In this document: positions 57,403-64,000 of the stretch, one piece after another
Numbering within the stretch: position 1 is the first letter of the stretch
Layout of the letters: every line of letters starts with the position of its first letter
DNA from: Struthio camelus
Lineage: Eukaryota > Chordata > Aves > Struthioniformes > Struthionidae
Direction of reading: 5' to 3'
DNA: 64,000 nt
NCBI RefSeq assembly: GCF_040807025.1
Contig: NC_090954.1
Span: 13,409,501-13,473,500, forward strand
The notes under the pieces: model-generated
Told to the model about the DNA's origin: nothing
What the model saw: the letters and a program-made list of their open reading frames with translations, nothing else
The model's database searches: none
Position numbers and translations under genes: made by a program

Positions 57403-57490
57403 AAGCAGTGTGTGTGTCTGTGTGTGTGCGTGTGTGCGTGTGCGTGTGCGTGTGCACGCGCACGTCTGTGTGTGTGCACACGCATGAGAG
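57403..57490. repeat. (TG)n / CG-TG alternating repeat
   Basis: Interrupted TGTGTG, TGCGTG and CACGCGCACG blocks, strictly alternating purine-pyrimidine over most of about 85 bp. Confidence 0.93.
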
Positions 57491-60400
57491 AGCAATGTGT
57501 GTGCATGTGCGTGTTCAGCAGTCTGGCTCTGGGTCTGGCAAAACCGCTTGTGCAGTAGGAATAAACACTCCGAGGACACATCCAAGCCAGTGCAAACAGT
57601 CCCTGACCGCGCCGCTCTCTCCCAACGCTCGGTTTTCTTTCTCCGCTTCTCCTCTTCTCTCTTAACCCCTTCAGGAGCCCTAGAGATCGGCACGGCTCTG
57701 GGGGGGGGCAGCAGCCCTTCTCCGTGCCGGGGCTCTCAGCATCTCCCTGCCCAGCCCCAGGGGCTCCCCAACACCCTGCCCTCCCCTGCCTCGGCAGCCC
57801 GACACCCCCGGCGCCTCTCCTGGCCCCGGCGCTGCACCCCGCGGCCGCCTCGCAGGGTGCCGGAGCGGGGCTCCCTGCCGCCTCCGGACACCCACAGCAT
57901 AGCCGGGCAGCAGGGCAGCCCCTTCCTCGCCCGCTGCCAGCAGCCCGCTCGCGCTTGCCCCTGCATTTCGGCAGGGAGCTGCACCCCGCGCTCCTCGTCC
58001 AGCAAAGCTGCTGCGGGAGCCCAGGCCGTCGCGCTGTGTCCCGTCCCGCGGACGGCCCTGGCGTCCCGCCGGCCAAAGCCAGGGCTCTCGCCGGCCAGGG
58101 GAAGCGGGACCCCGTAGCCCCGGGTGTCTGCGGGCCGCCGCGGCTGAGGCGGGAGGACGGGCGTGCAGGGCAGAGCCGTGCCGCCAGGGCCGCCCCAGCC
58201 CTCCCGCACCGCGGTGCTCTCCCTCTTTCCTCCCTTCCCGGTGCCCGCACTGACACCCGGAGCGGGCACGGCTCGCCCCTCTCCGGTGGCCCCCAGCAGG
58301 CACGGTGGCGCAGGGGTCCGGGGGGAAAGGGCTACTCCCGCCTCGAAATCCCCGCTGCACCCCTGCCGGAGGCCAGGCTGGAGGCACGCAGGCAGGAGGC
58401 AGAGCCCGCCAGGACGGAGGCGCGAGCCGAGCCCCTGCCATCGGCTGGCCATCCCCGGGGCGTCAGTGACAGCGGCGGAAAGCTGACATCCGGCCGCCGG
58501 CGTCCTCAGCCGCCAGGAGCGCGGCGCCCGCGGGGACCCGTGCCCTGGGGCTGCGCGTCCTGCCCCTCCTGCGCCCGCGGCGCTGCTCCCGGCCACGCCG
58601 ACCCTGCGGCCGCTAAAGCCAGCCCCGGCCAGCATCGCCCTGCCCGGCTGCCGTGGCTCCCGGCTCCGGCCACCCCCGGCGCCCTGGGGTGCTCCCCGGG
58701 CTGCCACGCTCCCCGCTCTGCTGCTGCCCGGCGGCCAGGGGAATGCCCCCATCTGCTCGCCGCGTGCTCCAACCAGCCACCAAACCCCCCGGGGCCGGGC
58801 ACCCTCCTGCCCCCGGCCGGGCCCCGTACCTGGTGCGGGCGGCGCGCTGCCCGGCTGCCCGCCGTCCTTCCCGGCAGGCGCCCGGGTCTCCTGGTCCTGC
58901 CGCGGCTCGCAGCCCGCCGCCGCCGCCGCGGGAAGGGGGAAAAGGGGGGAGAGGGGCGGGAGGAGGGGAGTGGGGAAATGAAACTTTAATAGCACAGAGC
59001 CCCTTTTGTTTCCCAGCATATGGTCTACTTCGTACATGCTGAAGGCATTAACCACCTATATTCGCCAGCGCTCGGCGGCGGGGAGCGCGGCTCCCGCGGG
59101 CGGCTCGGGGGGACGGCGGCTGTGCCGGGGGGCGGGAGGCGGCAGCGAATGCCCCCTCTCCCCGGCATCCCGCCCTTCGTGGCTTTTAACCTTTAACGGC
59201 AGCCTTGCAAACTGCTCGCCCTCGCCGACACTGCTGTTAGTCCCTCCGAAGGAGGAGGAGAGGGAGAAAGTCCCCGCTGCCCACGGATAGCTGCTCCAGA
59301 GAGGTGCCCCCCCCCGAGTCGAAGCAAGGAGAAGGGCCCCCCCCCTTTTAGGGTCGTGCTGTGGGACCCCGCCATGAAGGAAGGTCACTGGCCCCTGATC
59401 CGGGGGTGTCCGAGGGCCCCATCAGCCCTCGCGTCTTGCCCTCCCGCCTCCTTTCCCGTGGGCACGGAGCCGGGGGACGCGGCAGGGCCGCGCCGCTGCT
59501 GCTGAGCCGCGCGACGAGGGCGGCACAGAGGGGCTGGGGAGGCTGCGGGGCGCCCCGGCCCTCGCCGCCCCGCGGTGCCCCGGCGAGCGCAGGAGCATCG
59601 CCGGGAGCGGCGGGGCAGCGAGGCGCCGACGCGGGGCAGAGCTCGCTGCGGGACGCAGGCGCGCGGGGGAAGGCTGGAAACTTTCCGTGTGGGGCATGCC
59701 TGTGCTGTTCACACGTTTCCCCGCCTGTGCCACCCCGGGCAGCCTGGGGACGGGCGGGCCGGTCCGCACCAAGGTGCCGGTACCACGGGTGACACCTCTT
59801 TCGCAAGCGGGCCAGGGGCACGTCCTGCTCCCGACCACAGAGGGCGGCTGGCAGCTCTGCCTGCAGGTCCTGCCCGGCACCTCAAGAGCCACCGTGGGAC
59901 GGGGACATGCGGGGTCCCTGGCACTGCTTCCCATCGGAGACCTTGGCTTTGACCCTACAAACAGGAGAGGACACCACTTCGTGGCAAGCCTCAAGCAGCA
60001 CACTGGGGTCCCAGCCCACCCCGTCTTGAGACAGAGGGGAGCTGCATTTTACCCAAATTCAGTCCTGGCGCCCTTCGGCTGAGCTTGGGGTGGCTCCGTC
60101 CTTGGCCTCGGGGCTGCCAGCCTCCCCCCTGGCGAAAGGGGCAAATCCTGCCCCTCCCCAACCCAGCTCCCGCAACGGTGCCCGAGACGGCGTCCCCTTC
60201 CCCAGCCCCCAGCAGCGGGGGAAGGAGTCGAAAGGAGCCCAGCTTGGCCGGGCTGAAAGGACGCGTTGTGCATCCCCGCTCCGGCTGCGGCCCCGAGCAG
60301 CCCGCGCGGTGCGGGGCGCGCGGAAAATTGGTACTTTGTCCAGTGTTTATCCAGTCACACTCTAATTTGAAATAAAAAACGCAGCCAGTAAAAGGCCTTT

Positions 60401-60407
60401 ATAGCTC
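60401..60407 (-). promoter_or_regulatory. TATA-box candidate upstream of SYNPO
   Basis: The - strand reads GAGCTATAAAGGCC inside an AT-rich island, with a GC-rich stretch downstream in the SYNPO direction. Confidence 0.3.
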
Positions 60408-61896
60408 TTCAGAGCTCGTAAACCTGCAGCGCCGGCGTAAGGGGGCCAGCTGATTGGGGGCAGCTAGGAAAATTTATTGCAGATACTGGTAAGTTAAACA
60501 TTGCAGCCCTGTGAGCCCCGAGGGCTGCTTCGCCGAGCAGACTCCCAGCGGCAGAAATTAAACAAGGGAAGCTTTATTGGAAGGGGAGGGAAGGGGGGTT
60601 TCTCCGTCCTCCCGCGCAGGGCTCTCCTCGCTGCTCTGCGCCCAGGTTTGGGGCGCCCGGGCCCCGCAGCCCGGCCGTGCCGGGGGAGCTGCAGCTATCC
60701 GGCAGCCCGGGCTGCAGCTCCGGTGCCCTCAGCCCCAAGACTTGGTGCTGAGCACCAGGACCTGCCGGGGCTCCTCCTTTCAGACGCCGGGTGGACGAAA
60801 GCTGGTTTCCCTGGGCAGACGCTGAGAGAGTCCACAACATGCCATGGGCACTTTGGTTTCCGCAGAGAACGCCAGGTTTGCCCGTTTCAGCGCAAGCCCC
60901 CGCTTTCCGACGACCCTTCCAGCTGCAAGCAGGGCCACGGTCCTCCAGGCCCGTGTCAAGACATTGACACGTCATTTAACCTGGACCCAGCGGGATCCAC
61001 ATCGCCGCGGGCAGCAGGATCAGTGCCGCCAGCCTCAGCCTGCGCGCCGGGCTCTGCCTGCTGCCCCTCGTGCGCACCCCCAGGCTCTGCGGCGAGAGCC
61101 AGCGGGAACGTGCCGGCACCTCATCCGTGAACTCTCCTGACCCGCCGCCGCGACATGGCCCGCGCCGGCGGCTTCGCGGGCAGCCTGGCCTGGGGGCAGG
61201 AAGAGCCGGGACGGCCCCGCTTGTCGCTTGTCGTGGGAGTCGGGAGCGTTCGCTGGGAGAGAATGAGAGGAAGCGGCTGGGGTGGGGACCTCGCGCGGGA
61301 AGGCGGGTAGCGGGAGGGACGGCATTTTTTCCTTGCCAGTGTCTTGGCTGCTTTGGTGTGAACTGCTATAAATTTACTCCTTATCTCGCAGACCATTTAA
61401 TGTTTTCATGAAAAGAAAATAGTCTGCAGGAAAAAAAAAACGCTGATAAAATATCCCTTTGGCGGAGGGAGGAATGTGAACCGTCTCTAATCAGCAGGGT
61501 CTCCGCAGCGCTCCGGGGTCGGAGCGCTCCTGCAGGGCGGGGAGCTGGAAGTGGCTGAGACGGGGCAACGTCCGACCGGGCTGGCCGAGCGCTTTCCTGG
61601 GGCCGGGCGCGTGACTCGGGCTGCGTCTACCCCAGCCTGGCCACGCTCGACCCCCAGCTCCTCGTGGGTGAGGAAAATAACAGGAGCGTGACTCTGCTGG
61701 CACACAGAGACCCGGGCCGAGAGCATCGCTCCTCTCGTCACCCGGCCGGGGACCAGCAGCGGGGCTGCACCCGGCTTTGCTGCCCGCCAGCCTTGCAGCT
61801 CCCCCGGCCGTGGGCACTGCTGGTGCTCAGACCCCCATCAGAGGGGACAAAAGGACTGTAACGCCCACCGCGAGGGCAGCGCTGCCGAGAGGGGGT

Positions 61897-62014
61897 GTCC
61901 GATGGGGGATGATAGCAACAGCACGCCCGGGGACGTGTCCGACATGGGATAGCAATAGCAAGCTCTGGGGACACGTCCGATATGGGACAGCAAGAGCACG
62001 CCCCGGGGGCAGCT
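61897..62014. repeat. About 40-bp tandem repeat, three copies
   Basis: Units start GTCCGA at 61897, 61937 and 61975 and share the pattern TGGGATAGCAA..AGCA and GGGGAC. Confidence 0.85.
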
Positions 62015-62032
62015 CGAGCCATATCGTGCCGG

Positions 62033-62056
62033 AGACTTGGACTTGGACTTGGACTC
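62033..62056. repeat. ACTTGG hexamer run
   Basis: Four near-perfect GACTTG/GACTCG hexamers just after the 40-bp repeat. Confidence 0.85.
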
Positions 62057-63729
62057 GCTGGGGACAAATTAAAACAAATACTCTCAGAAAGAATAAAAGT
62101 AGGAAGCTGGGGATAAATTAACCTCCTCATGGGAATACGAATATGAATCCAAATCCTTCTTGGCTCTTATCCAGAGACAACAGGAGGGATTGTCCAGGTA
62201 GGAGCACTATTCCAGACACCCGCACGTGGCTTAACACCTCGGACACCCGGTAGTCATCGCCTTCGTCTGCACCAGCAAAGGGGCCACGTTGCTGATGACA
62301 GTCTGGGCTAGAGTCCTATAAACCACTGCATGGTTAGGAAATATTATTTCCCTGGAGAACTGGCCCGCTTACAAGTCGCTCATTTGATTTACAGCTGCAA
62401 CAGCAAAACCTGCAGGAACTTCCCACAGCACAAAACCAATGCTCTGCCAGGTCGGGCGGCACGGCGCGCTCGCCCGGGGAACAGCCGCGGCGTCGCCCCC
62501 GCCAGCGGGCCACGGCGCGGGCACCCCTCGGGCGCTGCTGCGGGCCAGGGAGCGCAGACCGAGGCGAAGCTCGGCCACGAGCCGCGCCACGAGGGAGCCG
62601 GCATGCTCTCGGGGCGCCGCGCCGTGGCGGCTCGTCACCTCCCCGTGGGAGGGGCGCGCTTCGCTTGTGCTCGTACGCCGCTCCCGTGAGGTCTCTTTCC
62701 TCCTCCGACGCTGGGCGCTGTGCCTGCGGCCAGCCCCACGCGCTCGCCCGTCCCTCAGCAGGGAGCCAGCGCGCGCCACGGACGACCCCCCCCGGCGCGG
62801 CAGCCTGGCGACGGCAGAGCCGCGTCGCGGAGGCGTTAGGGACTCGCAGGCACAGCTTCACGCCAAGGCAGGAAAACAAGCAAGCAAGAAAAAATGCGAC
62901 TGGGAAGGGGATTTTTTGGGGTGGGGAAGGAACAGTTTGCTCTGATTTAGAAATTTATTTTTTCTTGTAATGCTTCGCTCTATATTCCAAGAGAGCAGAA
63001 AGGCCGTTTGAAATGAAAAATCAAACCCTTCTGTTTCAACACACTGCCCGGTCCAGCGTCCTCACGCACAAACACACCCACGTACCAGCTTTCTTCCAGA
63101 AGACGATTCTGGTCCAGCTCATCCCATTTCCAGGCAGCGCTTCTCTTTGGCCAGCATCCCGTTCCCGGGAACCGCAGCACCACGGCGCGTCCCCCTGCCA
63201 GGCCTGCTCCGACCCCAGCCGGGGATACACACAGCCCCTGTCTGCAGGGAAAACACATTTCTCGCGTATCCGTCCTGTGGAAATAGGATGTGCATTTTGT
63301 GCCAAAACATGCACATAAGCACATGGCAAAAATGTCTATGCAGCTATACAGAGCAGCTTGTGTTTTGGTGGGTTGTACAATTTACTTTTGTTGGGAAGTT
63401 TTGGCACTACCTGCTAATTCATGCTGGTGCGGAGTCACAAGCCACCCCAGCTTTCTGCTGAGCGCGAAAGCCCTGCTCTGGCGCTTGTCGTAGACACCGT
63501 CCTGCAGGAACCGGTTTCCTTCTGAGCCTCTCGCCCTTCGTTTTCACATCTGCCCATGGGCCAGCTCTCACCTCTCCGTGGGGCATCTCCGCACCTCTCA
63601 GAGCCAGAAAAAAAAAACAAAAAACAAAGTGAGGTGCAGGTTGGCTGGTGGCGCGGTCTGGAGCCTGGCTGGCGTCACGGCACGCTAACGGCGGAGGCAG
63701 CAGCTTCCCGGGGGCTCCCGCGCCGCCCT

Positions 63730-63751
63730 ACCGCCGCCGCCGCCGCCGCCG
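63730..63751. repeat. (CCG)n trinucleotide run
   Basis: About seven CCG units in GC-rich non-coding DNA near the window end. Confidence 0.9.
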
Positions 63752-64000
63752 TCCTCGCCCTCCGGAGGAAACCCCCGTCTTGCCTCCGGCTGCCTCTGAC
63801 GCAGGCGGCCGCATTTGCAGAGGAGCCGCTTCCCCCCCAGAGCCAGAGCAGAGAGAAAGCCCCTTTGTTCGGCTGGGCAAACAGGGCCCACGCCGCAGCC
63901 TGCCCCCCGCCTGCCCTCGCCCCGCCGCCCCGCCGGCCCCGAGCACGCAGCCCCCTCGGCCCCGCCGCGGCCAGGGCCCTGGCGCTCGGGCCGGGCCAGG

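Larger units (their letters stand above)
50700..64000. other. Region upstream of SYNPO, no coding gene
   Basis: GC-rich DNA with many overlapping open frames on both strands, none showing a recognisable domain or splice-consistent gene. In human the next gene, as I recall, is NDST1, and no NDST1-like exon was found. AT-rich islands stand out at 58980-59065, 60325-60510, 61320-61470 and 62930-63060. Confidence 0.7.

Noticed and set aside
56718-58256. A 512-codon open frame on the - strand with a His/Thr/Ala-rich middle
   Set aside because: The odd middle is the TG/CA repeat read in frame. Several frames on both strands are equally open here.
50700-64000. Exons of NDST1, the expected next gene
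   Set aside because: No segment resembling the conserved sulfotransferase sequence was found. It is presumably beyond the window.
1-64000. Transposons (CR1 and others), endogenous retroviral genes, CRISPR or prokaryotic systems
   Set aside because: No CR1-type tail, LTR pair, polymerase-like frame or spaced palindromic repeat array was recognised. A RepeatMasker run would be decisive for old fragments.

Overview
The window is eukaryotic, intron-containing vertebrate DNA, most likely from a bird. The introns are compact, base composition moves from AT-moderate on the left (1-10 kb, 11-20 kb) to extremely GC-rich with many minisatellites on the right (27-64 kb), and the spliced proteins are close to those of amniotes. 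The gene order DCTN4 > RBM22 > < MYOZ3 < SYNPO matches, from memory, the block on human 5q33.1 and its avian microchromosomal counterpart. The species cannot be named from the sequence alone.

Left part, + strand. Positions 651-7903 hold the last nine coding exons of DCTN4 (dynactin p62; 317 residues, the 5' part lies outside the window). Its 3' UTR may run to a poly(A) signal at 8776 or 10062. RBM22, a spliceosome factor, is complete in 11 exons (10619-17629, 420 aa) and starts in a small CpG-rich promoter just after a 41-bp minisatellite. Its poly(A) signals are at 17934 and 18206.

Centre, - strand. MYOZ3 (myozenin-3/calsarcin-3, a Z-disc protein) is complete in six coding exons (27105 down to 20779, 247 aa). 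It converges tail-to-tail with RBM22. Its exons were assembled from splice sites, and all phases close exactly.

Right part, - strand. SYNPO (synaptopodin, an actin-binding protein of podocytes and dendritic spines) occupies about 49.9 kb down to 30.5 kb. It has an N-terminal exon (49878-49045), a 12-kb intron, a large central exon (37032-35168) and a C-terminal exon (33298-32528). The central exon can be spliced at a donor inside the reading frame to give the long C-terminus, or read through to a stop nine codons later to give the short form. The 12-kb intron holds a 42-copy, 26-bp minisatellite and several other simple repeats. The 50-64 kb stretch has no coding gene I can support. It is GC-rich, with AT-rich islands and TATA-like elements that could be regulatory DNA upstream of SYNPO.

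DCTN4 and RBM22 are housekeeping genes (dynein transport and splicing). MYOZ3 and SYNPO both encode actinin/actin-associated cytoskeletal proteins. No bacterial-type operon, CRISPR array, phage or recognisable transposon was seen. The points most worth checking are the SYNPO N-terminal two-frame overlap, the SYNPO C-terminal splice switch, the 42 x 26-bp array and a perfect 193-bp duplication between MYOZ3 and SYNPO.
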